Part shown: positions 1-11,700 of the stretch, piece by piece
Numbering within the stretch: position 1 is the first letter of the stretch
Layout of the letters: the number at the start of each line of letters is the position of its first letter
Source of the DNA: a virus
DNA length: 39,852 nt
IMG/VR virus record: IMGVR_UViG_3300004369_000045
Location: 1 to 39,852 of that record
Direction: 5' to 3' (one strand)
Program-made: the position numbers and the translations under genes
The notes under the pieces: generated by a model
Seen by the model: the letters and a program-made list of their open reading frames with translations, nothing else
Databases searched by the model: none
Told to the model about the DNA's origin: nothing

Positions 1-3000
1 GTGTTTTAATCTTTTCGTTTAACTTGATTGCTTCTTCAGGGTTTTCTTTGTTTTCTAAAGCGAAGCTTAGAAGATTGTTTACCGAAGGTGATTCAAAAAA
101 GTTTTCTCGAATATTAGATAAAGATCTAGATATGACTGAATTGAAATATTGTATTATTCCAGCTTCACTGCTGCTATCTGGAGTGATCAAGTCTATATAA
201 TTTTTTCTTATAAACTCAACTGCTTCTCTTCTAGTGGCAGAGTTTGCTACAGGAACTCCTTGACCACCAAGCTGGGGGTTACTTGGAGCATTAAAGTAGT
301 CGGCTCCTAGCAATAAGGCTAATTCATCAACTGCAGTATTTTCCGTATTTGACAAACCTGATATTGGCAAGTTTACGTCTTGAAAATTCTGAAACGTATT
401 TTCATTTGAAGATCCTAGTATTTTAGCAAACTCTTCGGGGAATAGCTCTACTGAATCTGGATCCATGCCATAAACCCTGGAGAAAACTGCTTTAACACTG
501 TCGTAAGTATGATAGCCAAATCTAAACTGATCCCATATATCGTTAGCTTCTTGAAGATTTCTTCCGTTTCCAGCTATGACAGAGACATTTGGATCAAAAT
601 TTTCGTCATAATATGATCTAGCCTCAACACCCACTGGATCAAGAGGATCGTAAACGCTGAGGAATCCGGCTCTGCCTTTAGCGGAGTCTGTATCGCCTGT
701 AGTTGCTAGTTCTTCATCAAGTATTTGATACAGATAACTTCTACTTAGTAAATTGTTATTTATTACGTCGTCAAATGACTGACCTAAACCCAACGAAACA
801 TCTACATTATTAAAGTTTGGTACATCTAATAAAGTTTGAAAATAGCCAATAAAAGGCTTATCTCTTCCCTCTGGAGTAGCTAAAATGTTTCCACCAAATT
901 CAAATCTACTATATGTTATCTCAGCGTTTTCTGCGACCCACTCTCCAAATATTGTGCCAGCCAATTGCTGATCCAAACCATCTCCATCTGGGTTTCTTTC
1001 GGTGACAAAATCTTGAGAAGTAGTTTTTCTTGCAAGAAGCGCTGATGTTGTTCCGTCAGAATTAAGTGCGTAATTTCCAAAACCTATAATGTAATTACTA
1101 TCTATTGAAGGGCCATCTTTTGCAAAAAACTTTTTAACTGGTGCAGCGGCTGATGAAATAACGCCTACAGGAACGTCATCTGGAACAAAAGCGTACATGC
1201 AGTTGACTGACCTTGGAACTAAAGCTATTCCACTTTCATCTTCATAATTTAACTCATCTTCATTTCCAAATAAAGTTATTCCTAACCTATTCCATATCTT
1301 AGAAGCTACTCCAAAGCGATCATTTACCCATTGAACTACCTTTGCTGGTTTAATTATCGTCCAGTCAATAACATTAGCTTGAAGTTCAGCTAGGGTATTA
1401 ACAAATGATGGAAGAGAGTCCATAAAGCTAGAATCTGTGTCATCAGCTGATATTTTAAAATCTAAATCTGGAGATATGTAATTGCCCAAGTACCAGGCTG
1501 CATCTGGAGAAACGATAGCTGTAGTATCTTCGTCTTCGTCGCCCCACATGAAGTATGCTGGCGCACATACAACGGCCCTTCCTGTAAAGGGGCTAAATAC
1601 TAGAACTTTTCTCTTCTTATAATCTTGAGCGGTTCCATATAAATCTACGAAACCATATTTTTCTTTAAACTTCTGTAAAGCTTCATCTCCAACTTGAACT
1701 TGACTATTGCCTGGATTGTAGGGCCATCTCATTGCTATGTAGAACTGCTCTGCTTCTTCCGCCGTTTGCTGAGAAGCTGGAAGATCTTGTGGAGATCCCC
1801 ATTCTTCGTAGGATATTTGAGTTGACAATTCGTACTCGAATGAATAGTCCTCAGAATTTCTTTCGGCCTCATTTGAACCAATACTATATTTGAGTAAGGC
1901 ATCCTGGTCCAAGAACAGGCTTGGTCTATTATTGGCCGTTGAGGGAAGTGGCATTCTGACGTAGCTAGTTGTTGCGCCGCCTATAAAGGATAGTCCATCA
2001 ACATCTACTAAATTATCTAGAAATGTTGAAAAGCCTAAAGGTCTGTCTAACTCTAGTACTCCTGACGAAGGAACTAGCGTTAATTCATTGTTTAATATGA
2101 ACTTACTTTCATACTGCAAGACAGTAAACAGGTTTGCTACGAATGTTGCTCCGCCAACAGCCCTACGATCTTCTGCTTGAGCCTCTTTAATGAATCCTTC
2201 AAACTCTTCCGCGTCCATAGGAACTCCGCCTTCATTTTTTAAAAAGGCTCTTCCGGATTTGCCAATGTCTTTAAAATGACTTGAGGCCTCTTTGAATACG
2301 CCACCGTCTCTGACGGCATAGGATGTTGAATCAAGTATAACGCTTTCATTGATAGTGTAGAATGGGTATTTAAATCTTGGAGGCAGGTTATCTAGTTGTG
2401 CGTGAGACCTAGCGTCACCCATAGGTGCTATTGTCGCAGATGGATCACCAACTGGCAAGTGGAAACCAACTCTGGCTGGACCAAAAATAGTAGGTAGCTT
2501 TGAAACAATTACTGGATCCTTACTTCCCTCTGGTGTTTCTTGAAACACATTTGCCATAGGTGAGTTAAAGTTTATTAATTTTTCTCTTAAAAATGAAGTA
2601 GGCTTATATATCCCCTGCGAATTAACTTGATCACTAGCTAGACTTGCCATTGTGTCAGACAATTCATTTGACCTCTTAAAAGCCTCATAATCTGCTAGCG
2701 TATTATTGGACCTATTAATATTATCCATTATATTTTGAATATCTTCTTGAGGAGAACGATACTTAGGATATCCTGGAAGATTCAATTCTGATGCCTTATC
2801 AACGCTGGGGAATCCCGTTGTTACTGGAACAACACCAGAGGTATATAGCCAATGAGGCTTTCCATAAAATATGGTTGACCTATCTTCGAATGGTCTAATT
2901 GCTACGATATAATTAGGAAGCAAGCGTGCGCAAATTTGGAACAAGTCCCACACTGTTCTCATGTAAGTCTGTGCCCTAAAGGAAACCTCATCAAAGCCAG

Positions 3001-6000
3001 GTAGATCATCATCAGCATTTGGCGCTAGAATTCCCATGGTCCTAAACAGGTTTGTGCCACCTCTACCTCGTAAGATTCCAAATAATCCACCACCAGCAAT
3101 TGTCGCACCTGCCGCAAAGTTAACACCAGGTATCAAGCCGATTCCAACTGATAGTCCACCCATAAGTATGTTTTTAGTAGTATTCGCTCGTCCATCTGCA
3201 GAGACTAGCTCGTTTCCGGAAGTTAATGTTCCGATTGCTGTTTTTGCAGACACAGATTCATTCTGAGCTTCTACTATTAATCTATTCCAAGAACGATCTG
3301 TTCCTCGCTCTAGATAAGCCTGACCTTTTAGCTTCTTTTCATCTTCTTCAACCAACGAAGAGGCAGTTAGCCATCCGTCATCTATGTCTCCACCAAGGAA
3401 CTGCGCAAAACCTGTCCCATTGCCTGGATAGATATTTCTCTTAAATATCTCAAGATCTACTTCTGCACAGAAATTTGACATTAACTGACCCATACTAGTC
3501 ATTATTCTGCCATCGCCAAAGAAAGTACTTACAGGATTTCTTGTGAATACGTTAGTTGCAAGTTTAAAGGTTGCTGCATTTGCAGCACCTCCTACGTCTC
3601 CCTCTCCTAAATTAGAATAAACACTGGCAACAACATTTCTAATTCCATCTGCTCTGGCCTGCTCACTAGCGCTCAGAGGCTCATACAATGTTGACCCAAA
3701 GTGCCTGATTCCAAATCGGTTTTCAGAGAAAACAGTTCCATTAGTAGCACGAGCAAAAGCTTCCCTAAATCTTGATGCGCCCATTGACAGTAATCTAACC
3801 ATCAAATCTCTTGGCTCAGATAAATACATTCCGGTATCTATTCCACCATCTATTTTTCCAGTGTCGCCTTTTTTATTTGTTGAATTAACTATGGCGCCGA
3901 GCTCTATCGCATCTGACTGTGCAGTAACAGTAACTATTTCTCCCTGTTCAACATTTGTTATCACACCATTAAATATTGTTTGAAGAGAGTTAGGGTTTGA
4001 TCCGTATCCACACCTTAGGTGAACACGAACTCCTGGCTTTAATCTTATATTATTTATATCAACTACATAATCATTCCTCATGCCAGAAACAATATTCTTA
4101 GCTATATTTAAAGTTCTGTCTACAATTGACTCAATTCCTTGACTAAAGTCAATCGGCTGATCATCCATTCCTTCCCTTCTGCTGTTAAATATTTCAGTAG
4201 AAGGCCTAGTTGTTAGCTTAGAATACATATTGGAAACTCTAAATATTAATGTATCACCTAATAAATCTTCAGAAGAAACAACTGAGAAATCAACTATAGA
4301 TTGAAGTCCATAGAAATTATCGAATAGTTTAACTCCTGCAAAAAAACCACCCTCATCTATTAGCCACAGCATGTACGTTGGAAATGCTCTGATCATTCTT
4401 CCTGATATATCTCGATATTGAACATCGTTCATCATTTTTTGAATGTGGCCACCAAAAGATCCATCATACGCTTTTTGATACTGATCCAACGACTGCACTC
4501 CGTCAACACCCGTCAGAGCGTTTGTGCAGCCACGATCAGGCGTTTGCGTGTCTTCAACTTGATTCTCAACAAGTGTCTTATCACCATTTGAATCTATTTT
4601 GACGTTTGATCCATCTACAGTAAGATAAAACCTTCCATTGTCTTTATTGATATAACCAAAATGTGTTCCTAGAGCTGACTGCATCATCGCAGGAATTTCA
4701 TTTGTTGTCTGCTCCGGATTAGTTGCAGGAATCATGTACATTACTTTATGAAACTCTACCTCATCTGGATTAAAGCTAACTTCATCTTCATCACTTTGGT
4801 GAGCATTGGCCAAAGTCTGCTTAATTAGATTTAATGTTTCTGCGCTCTTATATGAAACATTTCCCACTGAGTACGGTGCAGAGTTTATTTCGTGAAATAC
4901 TTGAGAATCCTCAGTAGATTGAGATGCTATAAAAATGTAGTCAGTTAAAAGTCCTTGTTTTTTAGATATATCAAATTCAGAACTTTCTGTCTGAATTATT
5001 TCTTGAAATAAACTAATAAAGTTATGAACACTAATTCCTGTACCATTAACATAATCTATCATTTCCTGAATGATTACACTATTATTAACGGCTCTTTGAG
5101 CGGCGGCAAATGGTTCACTTCCAACATCTCTATATGAATATTGTCTAAGAAAGTCTATTATTCTATTTTTTATAGCATTCTTTCTAATGTCTATTGCTCT
5201 GGCATCGCCTACCTTAGCCCAGTCGTCAGAATAATCAAATTTAAAATCTTTAGTTAGGTCAGGTTGATATATGAAGTTATTGATAACATCTTTATCAAAC
5301 ATTTCAAAGCTTCTAAAGTAAAAATCTGGATCTAGGTTTCCTACGATTTCATTTTCGGAATCACGGACATCTAGTGGCATGTCGGGGTAGGCGTTAAACG
5401 CTCCCCAAAGCTGTTTGATGCGCAAGAACGGATTTCTTTTAGAGCCAAAATGTTCAATAAAATCTTTTTGCTGCTTAGATGACAGCTTCTCTCTCTGCTG
5501 CTGAAATATATCAAAGTCAACCAAACTAAGCTCAACATTGTAAACGTGAGGATAATTTGGAATTGTGTCAATCTTAAGATTTAACGGTATAACGTACTTG
5601 ATTCCTGACAATGCGGTTATGATATTTTTAATACCCAAAAAGCCTATTACGCCGGTGGAATGCTCTAATCTAGCTAACGAATTGATATGATCAAATATCG
5701 CTCTTATCTTGTATAATTCTTTTTCCCCAAAAACAGTAAGAGATATATTGATATAGGAATCTCTTCCGCCTATATATTGATAGGTTGGCTCATCTTGCAT
5801 CTGAACCTGCAATTTAGCTAAATTATTTCCTAACGTAACATTAACACCGTTTACAATTGCATAGCGAGGATCTAGGTCGACTTTAATCATCGGAACTTCC
5901 CACTCTTGGAAATGGTAGTCGCCCTCTTGTAGCCTCTTTGCCTCCATTATATTTTTAATGTAACCATCAGAAAAGAATCTTTCATATAGGGCGAGTAGGA

Positions 6001-8320
6001 ATGCATCTGTGGCTTGTTGCTCGATTTTTTCCCTGTTAGAGTTGACTATGTCTACTTCTACTCCAAGAATCTTTCTTCTCTCAATTTCCTCTTGGACAAA
6101 AGAGTCTATAATTGTTCCAGACTTATAGGTAGAATCCCATATGCTTCTCTTTATAAAGTTTAAATTAGTATTTCCATCTACATTTTCAAATATTGGATCA
6201 TTTAATACATAGGAGCCCTCTGCTGGAAACTGAGTAAAGTAGTCTGCATCAAATGGCATTTCGTCTGGACTGAGATACTTTTCTAACCAATCTTTTTCTT
6301 CTGCTGTAAGCTTTGTTATGTTACTTGAGATAAAAGACTGTATCTTATAGGCATATATTCCTGATCTATAGTCTGATTGGCTTACTCCAGCCGTGATAAT
6401 ATCGACTAACTGCACCGCCCTGCTTCTAGTTGATGGGGGAAACGCTCTCTCCAAGGAAACTGAACGCATTTGATATACATCTTTTACGAGTGGATTATTA
6501 TCAGTTATATTTATTCCAAATTTTGATAATAGATCATTCCACAGACCAGCGCTCTGTTGATTTAGTATTTTTTCTTGTTCACTTCTAAATGAACTTGTGT
6601 CTGGTAAGAATATTTTAGTTTGAGTTTCTGCTGGAGTATAAAACGTTAGGTTGCTGCCATCTCTCCATTGTGAAACTATGTTGGTGTATATCACGTCATT
6701 TTCGTAGGCGTTTAGAACTTCGACAACGTCGTCTGTCAAAGAAGAATCTACAAGAGCTGATTCATTTGCTATTGAAGCTCCGTATCGACTAGTTTCATAA
6801 ACCTGAGAACCACTTCTCAGTAAGCCTGTTTCTTCTCCATCATTAGTTTCCGCATTTCTATCGTCATTTCTTTTTATCAAAAAACTCTCATTGGCGTACC
6901 TATGCATGGCACCCGCTGCCTTGCCCATATACTGACGATACTTGCCCCAATGAATTGCTTGATTAAAATCTTTAATCATAGGAAGGAAAGGTTTATGATT
7001 ATAATTCATAAGTTCAAGATCAACAACAACAGAGAATGGGTAATTCGGAACTGTTGATATAGACATGTTTGATAGCGCAACTGCCGTAATTCCATGAACA
7101 GAGTTAAGGTACTGATTCTTTACGGGAAGTATTGGCGAATACTTAAAGGCGGCAATTAAGCCTCTTAGGGACGAGAGAAACTTATCTATTTTTTCTTCTG
7201 AATCACCAGAGTTTTTGAAATCTATTTTAAAACTTTCCTTAAGATTTATACTTGACACATCGTCAATGCTCATTCCCCAAATTTCTTCATAATTTGGAAA
7301 GAATAACCTAAGAGAAATTGTAGTTTCTTTATAACCAGCGTTGTACTTTGGGGTATTCCTCTGTCTAATTGCTCCGCCTGTTAAAGAACCTGTTTTAAAT
7401 GCAGAGTTAACAGTAACGGAAATTGGTGGAACATAAAAATTGGCTGCGCCAAGCCTTAGGTGAAATATGTCTGGTTTTTTGGGTGGTATATTTGCCCTAA
7501 ATGGAAAATCTTCAATAGCCTTACGAATTCTTTGAGAAGTGTTCCCGCTTTCTATTTTAAAAGCCATTGTAAATATGGGCTCACCATTTTCTGCTACGCC
7601 AAAAGCTTTTTCTAGTTCCTCAATTGCATCCTCAACTCTATTGAGAGTGTCTTCTCTTCCTCCACCTTTTCCTGCTCTGGAATAGTCGCCAGTAACAGCA
7701 AGGGCGTCAAACACAAATGTCAATAGTCCTGGCATATAGTGATTTATGATTGAAAATGATATGGGGTCCGCTTGTAAGTTATAGACCACTTGACTAAGAA
7801 GTGTTAACCACTCAACATCAGACGCTGGATCGACATGGAAATCTAAAGACTTCTGAGTCATATAAACATTTTGTAATCTTTTCTTTCCGAATTCAGCTAT
7901 CTCGTAGGCAAACGCTGCTATGTAGAGTAACCCTGTAGATTCAATTCTTTTATATAAATTTACCAATAAAAACGTATCGTCTAAAATAGACGTTAATGAT
8001 CCACCTTGAGATACAAAAACCCTTGTTGTAGCTTCTATCCTCTTTGCAAAATTTTCTGCGTCAGACCTTAAGTCACCTAGTGGATCTTCGGTTTCTAGGC
8101 TTTGATCTATATTAGGAACAATGTCAGGTCTAGTTAAAGAAAAAAATCTTTTTATAGCGGACTCAGAATTGTTGCTTACGCCATCAAAAATTTCAATACC
8201 GCCAATAGGCCCTACTTCAAGTAACCTAACAAATGCTGCCATATTAGCATTGATGTCTAGTGGGTCGCCAGAATTTATATTCTGTTCCTGCTCATTTTCA
8301 GACTGTTCTACGTTTGACAT
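1..8320 (-). CDS. Giant baseplate hub / tail protein, 3' end outside window (at least 2773 aa)
   Basis: An uninterrupted frame runs from an ATG at 8320 off the left edge, so the C-terminus is missing. The start has AAGG six bases upstream, overlapping the previous stop codon. Two related domains sit near residues 282-440 and 805-930; each has a beta-rich stretch ending in [TS]-[IV]-PNYP followed by alternating hydrophobics. Residues about 1293-1475 look like a gpD/gp27-type hub: an AFPTY...FIDE-like strand with DNFYG, then LKPGVRVHLRCGYG and a TAQSDAIEL strand. A Gly-rich hydrophobic stretch lies near 1710-1758, just before RPFEDRSTIFYGKPHWLY. Near 2233-2277, GRAVVCAP...W...IVSPDAAWYLG resembles RlpA/expansin-like folds that act on peptidoglycan. 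The hub role is well supported by motif and position; the wall-degrading role is tentative. Confidence 0.78.
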   Translation of the reverse strand, partial: MSNVEQSENEQEQNINSGDPLDINANMAAFVRLLEVGPIGGIEIFDGVSNNSESAIKRFFSLTRPDIVPNIDQSLETEDPLGDLRSDAENFAKRIEATTRVFVSQGGSLTSILDDTFLLVNLYKRIESTGLLYIAAFAYEIAEFGKKRLQNVYMTQKSLDFHVDPASDVEWLTLLSQVVYNLQADPISFSIINHYMPGLLTFVFDALAVTGDYSRAGKGGGREDTLNRVEDAIEELEKAFGVAENGEPIFTMAFKIESGNTSQRIRKAIEDFPFRANIPPKKPDIFHLRLGAANFYVPPISVTVNSAFKTGSLTGGAIRQRNTPKYNAGYKETTISLRLFFPNYEEIWGMSIDDVSSINLKESFKIDFKNSGDSEEKIDKFLSSLRGLIAAFKYSPILPVKNQYLNSVHGITAVALSNMSISTVPNYPFSVVVDLELMNYNHKPFLPMIKDFNQAIHWGKYRQYMGKAAGAMHRYANESFLIKRNDDRNAETNDGEETGLLRSGSQVYETSRYGASIANESALVDSSLTDDVVEVLNAYENDVIYTNIVSQWRDGSNLTFYTPAETQTKIFLPDTSSFRSEQEKILNQQSAGLWNDLLSKFGINITDNNPLVKDVYQMRSVSLERAFPPSTRSRAVQLVDIITAGVSQSDYRSGIYAYKIQSFISSNITKLTAEEKDWLEKYLSPDEMPFDADYFTQFPAEGSYVLNDPIFENVDGNTNLNFIKRSIWDSTYKSGTIIDSFVQEEIERRKILGVEVDIVNSNREKIEQQATDAFLLALYERFFSDGYIKNIMEAKRLQEGDYHFQEWEVPMIKVDLDPRYAIVNGVNVTLGNNLAKLQVQMQDEPTYQYIGGRDSYINISLTVFGEKELYKIRAIFDHINSLARLEHSTGVIGFLGIKNIITALSGIKYVIPLNLKIDTIPNYPHVYNVELSLVDFDIFQQQREKLSSKQQKDFIEHFGSKRNPFLRIKQLWGAFNAYPDMPLDVRDSENEIVGNLDPDFYFRSFEMFDKDVINNFIYQPDLTKDFKFDYSDDWAKVGDARAIDIRKNAIKNRIIDFLRQYSYRDVGSEPFAAAQRAVNNSVIIQEMIDYVNGTGISVHNFISLFQEIIQTESSEFDISKKQGLLTDYIFIASQSTEDSQVFHEINSAPYSVGNVSYKSAETLNLIKQTLANAHQSDEDEVSFNPDEVEFHKVMYMIPATNPEQTTNEIPAMMQSALGTHFGYINKDNGRFYLTVDGSNVKIDSNGDKTLVENQVEDTQTPDRGCTNALTGVDGVQSLDQYQKAYDGSFGGHIQKMMNDVQYRDISGRMIRAFPTYMLWLIDEGGFFAGVKLFDNFYGLQSIVDFSVVSSEDLLGDTLIFRVSNMYSKLTTRPSTEIFNSRREGMDDQPIDFSQGIESIVDRTLNIAKNIVSGMRNDYVVDINNIRLKPGVRVHLRCGYGSNPNSLQTIFNGVITNVEQGEIVTVTAQSDAIELGAIVNSTNKKGDTGKIDGGIDTGMYLSEPRDLMVRLLSMGASRFREAFARATNGTVFSENRFGIRHFGSTLYEPLSASEQARADGIRNVVASVYSNLGEGDVGGAANAATFKLATNVFTRNPVSTFFGDGRIMTSMGQLMSNFCAEVDLEIFKRNIYPGNGTGFAQFLGGDIDDGWLTASSLVEEDEKKLKGQAYLERGTDRSWNRLIVEAQNESVSAKTAIGTLTSGNELVSADGRANTTKNILMGGLSVGIGLIPGVNFAAGATIAGGGLFGILRGRGGTNLFRTMGILAPNADDDLPGFDEVSFRAQTYMRTVWDLFQICARLLPNYIVAIRPFEDRSTIFYGKPHWLYTSGVVPVTTGFPSVDKASELNLPGYPKYRSPQEDIQNIMDNINRSNNTLADYEAFKRSNELSDTMASLASDQVNSQGIYKPTSFLREKLINFNSPMANVFQETPEGSKDPVIVSKLPTIFGPARVGFHLPVGDPSATIAPMGDARSHAQLDNLPPRFKYPFYTINESVILDSTSYAVRDGGVFKEASSHFKDIGKSGRAFLKNEGGVPMDAEEFEGFIKEAQAEDRRAVGGATFVANLFTVLQYESKFILNNELTLVPSSGVLELDRPLGFSTFLDNLVDVDGLSFIGGATTSYVRMPLPSTANNRPSLFLDQDALLKYSIGSNEAERNSEDYSFEYELSTQISYEEWGSPQDLPASQQTAEEAEQFYIAMRWPYNPGNSQVQVGDEALQKFKEKYGFVDLYGTAQDYKKRKVLVFSPFTGRAVVCAPAYFMWGDEDEDTTAIVSPDAAWYLGNYISPDLDFKISADDTDSSFMDSLPSFVNTLAELQANVIDWTIIKPAKVVQWVNDRFGVASKIWNRLGITLFGNEDELNYEDESGIALVPRSVNCMYAFVPDDVPVGVISSAAAPVKKFFAKDGPSIDSNYIIGFGNYALNSDGTTSALLARKTTSQDFVTERNPDGDGLDQQLAGTIFGEWVAENAEITYSRFEFGGNILATPEGRDKPFIGYFQTLLDVPNFNNVDVSLGLGQSFDDVINNNLLSRSYLYQILDEELATTGDTDSAKGRAGFLSVYDPLDPVGVEARSYYDENFDPNVSVIAGNGRNLQEANDIWDQFRFGYHTYDSVKAVFSRVYGMDPDSVELFPEEFAKILGSSNENTFQNFQDVNLPISGLSNTENTAVDELALLLGADYFNAPSNPQLGGQGVPVANSATRREAVEFIRKNYIDLITPDSSSEAGIIQYFNSVISRSLSNIRENFFESPSVNNLLSFALENKENPEEAIKLNEKIKT

Positions 8321-8328
8321 ATAATACC

Positions 8329-8775
8329 TTAGGTAAACATCATGTTGTTTTTAATAATTTTAGACAATCTATCACTAGAAGAGTCTCTCATTGTAGATGA
8401 GCTATAATTGTCTATTATACTACTTTTAGTTTCATTTGTAAAAGAATTAAAATCAAAACTCCCACCTATTTTTGTTTTAATATTTTTTGAATATCTAGCC
8501 CTCTGATGCTTTTTGGCTGCGTAACCTGTATCATTCATCAATATGTGGGCAGGAGATGCATTCTCTAAACCTTCAAAGGATCCTCTGACTTTATCAGATT
8601 GTCCTGCAGCTTGAATTTTTTGGCGGGATTCAGAAACCACGTTTCTTGAAGGACTTTTACTAGAAGCTACTTTTGCTGCATACTTGTTGGCCGTCAAACT
8701 TCTATGTGAGGTATCTTTTGACTGTTTTGCAGCGTTAGCTAGAGATTTATTTTGATCTTTAACACTTAGTATCAT
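8329..8775 (-). CDS. Unknown basic, Ser/Lys-rich 148-aa virion-region protein
   Basis: I do not recognise this protein. It starts at an ATG with AAGG seven bases upstream and lies between the 1669-aa giant protein and the hub gene, with gaps under 10 bases on both sides, so it is in the same transcription unit. It is rich in Ser, Lys, Asn and Ala, has no Cys and no obvious membrane segment, and looks largely disordered or helical in its first two thirds. The position suggests a small baseplate or tail-tip accessory, or an assembly factor for one of the giant proteins. That is inference from context only. Confidence 0.6.
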   Translation of the reverse strand: MILSVKDQNKSLANAAKQSKDTSHRSLTANKYAAKVASSKSPSRNVVSESRQKIQAAGQSDKVRGSFEGLENASPAHILMNDTGYAAKKHQRARYSKNIKTKIGGSFDFNSFTNETKSSIIDNYSSSTMRDSSSDRLSKIIKNNMMFT

Positions 8776-8784
8776 TTGAGAGCC

Positions 8785-11700
8785 TTAAAAAGAGCTAGCC
8801 AGTTGCTGATATGGATCAGAACTTACATCGGGAATCCTATTATACATAGTACTGTTAATTGCGCCATTAGTAAGTCCAGAAGCTGCCTGTTGGAATCTTT
8901 CTACTTCTTGCCTTGATCCATATAAAGAAACTTTATAATTCATGCCAGAGGAATAACCCGTAGAGGGCATTCCTGGGATTGAGACATTAGCGGTTGGGTA
9001 ATCATTTTCGTATGCAGACCCTCCAGGCAGCAGTGGTGGTCCTGCTGCGTCCTCTATTGTCTTGTCTTTTTTATTTTGATAAAGGAAGCTACCAGCTATA
9101 AGTAGCCCTGCGCCTATCGCACTCTTGACAACTCCTGGCCTAGAAAACTGCTCCCTAATATAGTCCATGGTTACTGGAGTAAATTTAGTGGGCCTTACAC
9201 TTGTAGCTGCTGAAGAATCAGCCACGTTCCTTAATACTTCGCCTACAACTCCAGAAGCCCTAGAGCCTGGTTTAGCGACCTTATCAGATGTTATCATCCC
9301 ATTTAGGAAATCATCTATAGCCGGATCCATTATCTGCTGCTCGTAAAAAGCTCTTGACCTAATTGCATTGGCTATCGTCAATATGTTATCATCAAACTGA
9401 CCCCGTGATGCGTCGGCCACTGCCGCCCTTAATTGTTGAATGTCAAATCCGTCAAATATCCCACTAATATCACCGTATTGATCTAGTCCAGAAACATTTC
9501 CGCTGACAATATCAGATATAAGAACATCTCTCATTGAACTACTAGCCTGAAAGAAGTTATCGACCATTTGTCTCACGCGAGCGTCCATGACAGATGATTG
9601 ATAATTACTTTTCATTCGCTTTGCTAGATTTAATCTATAAAAGAGATCAATGAATTCTTCATCACCTCCCATAGAGAGGTCAGCAAGTCCTTCAAATGAG
9701 TATTGACCCATTCCCCTATCTATAGCTTCTAATTGAAGAGCACTCATAATATTAAAACCCGTTAGCGCAAAGCTTCCTCTAACCTCATCTATTTCTTTTA
9801 GAAAAGTATCACCAAGTTGCGTTCTTAAAATTTCTCTTTTGACAGTATTCATCTCCATTGCCGCCTCAAGCTCTTGAGCGCTTTGCCCCTCTTCAAGTAG
9901 TCCTTTTAAGAGGTTTTGTTTTTGTTCTCGAACAATCTTATTGAGATTCAAGTATTCATCTAGATCATCTTTGTTTCTATCTAATATGGCTTTGGCTGCC
10001 TCCTGAGCTTCAATAAAATTTTCGCCCATATCTCTAGTCAAAGTATTTTTAAGTACGTCATAATTATCTGATACCCTTTTTCTTTGGGCCTCAATGAATA
10101 TTGCACTAGACCTACCAACTTGAACAGTTCTGGACAAATCTCCTTCACCTATGATTCCAGATTGTGTTAAAGCTTCTATAAGCCTTGCCTTCTTTGGATC
10201 TTCTTCTCCCGCGAATAATGCCGATAGTCTATCCAACGTTTCTTCATCACCGGTAATTCCTTCTGCTATCCTTGCCCTAGCACCAGTGATATAGGCCTGA
10301 GTAAATGCAGTGAGGTCTTCTTTGTTAAGCTTACCAAAATCAATTAAAGCCTTATCAATAATGAACCGATTGCCACCTCTACCCTGTAGATATCCAAACA
10401 TCTCTCCATATTGAGAAACGCTTTTAAGTCCATGGTCTTCAAGATTGAAATTGTTACCATACATTCTCCTAAATACGTCCATTCCATAAATTGCGTCTGC
10501 GGCTGCTTCTGCTTCCATTTTTAGTTGCAGCCTACCAGAAGTAAATGTCTGAGTCATGTCTACTGCGGTTTCTGAAGAAGGGAATCCAACTAGCAAGCCT
10601 TTGTCTTTAAGTTTTGCTAATATTTCTGCATCATCTCCAAAGGCTTTTTCAAACTGATTAATTCCATCAGCTATTGACGTAGCTCTGTTGACATGCTTTC
10701 CTAGGTTTCCACCCTCTTCCATCTGAGCTTGAGCTGTAATATTTAAATAAAATTCATTAAATGCGACAGCGGCTTTGTCTTTATCTAAGTTAAAACTGTC
10801 CAAGGTTTTATAAAATAAACTAGATTTATCAGATAAAGACTGTTGAGCCTGTTCTAATGCTCGTCGTGCGTCTAGGTCATCGTAAATTTCTCCCGGTATA
10901 GACATTCCAGCGTAGGCTTGCGGCTTCAATTGTTCTATATCGCTTAAAATAGCAGATAATTGAGATCTTTGCTGATCAGTCATTAAGTCTTGAAGTGCGG
11001 AAAAAACATTTGATTCCAGGTTCATTTGAGAGACTTCTGTTTTTAGTTTTTGAAAACCAAGCATTGCTAAACCGGGATCTACTCCAGCAAGATCTACTAA
11101 TTTTGTTCCGGCAAAAAAGTCTACTTGATTTGAGCCCTTCTTTAACACTCCTAGGGATTCAAAATATGCTCTATCAAATTTTCTAGCTTTACCCTGATAC
11201 AATCTATCCCTAACATCAATAATCGTTTGCTCAAAATCATCTATTAACTGAGACTGGTCAATTTCTGTCATTCTTTCTGCGGTTAGTTTTTCTGTTAAAT
11301 TTGTTTTTAAAAGCCTCAATCTTTGCAGTTCGGGTGAACTACCTGAGCCCTGAAGATATGCCAACATCTCTTCTTGCTCCCCTATCATTTGATCAAGGGC
11401 TTTCATAAATTGTTTATTATGTCCAAATAATTCTTGGTAACTTTCAATATCTTTAAATTCAACAAATCCCACCATTTCACCAGCTCCAGTTGGCTGACGA
11501 GCCATTGCCATTGCTAGCCTTCTTTTACCATCGGACATATAGGTTCCCAAAACTGGTAGACCCTTATCGTCTAAGTCGAACCCACCAAGTGCGTGGTGAA
11601 ATCTTATTACATCTCTTTCACTCATTAGTAGGTTGTGATTACTGAACCTAACTCTTGTTGTATTAATTCCAAAACCCTCGTCCATCTGTATGGCCCTGTC

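Noticed and set aside
5371-5571. 66-codon minus-strand frame inside the hub gene
   Set aside because: It lies in another frame of a well-supported coding sequence and has no ribosome site.
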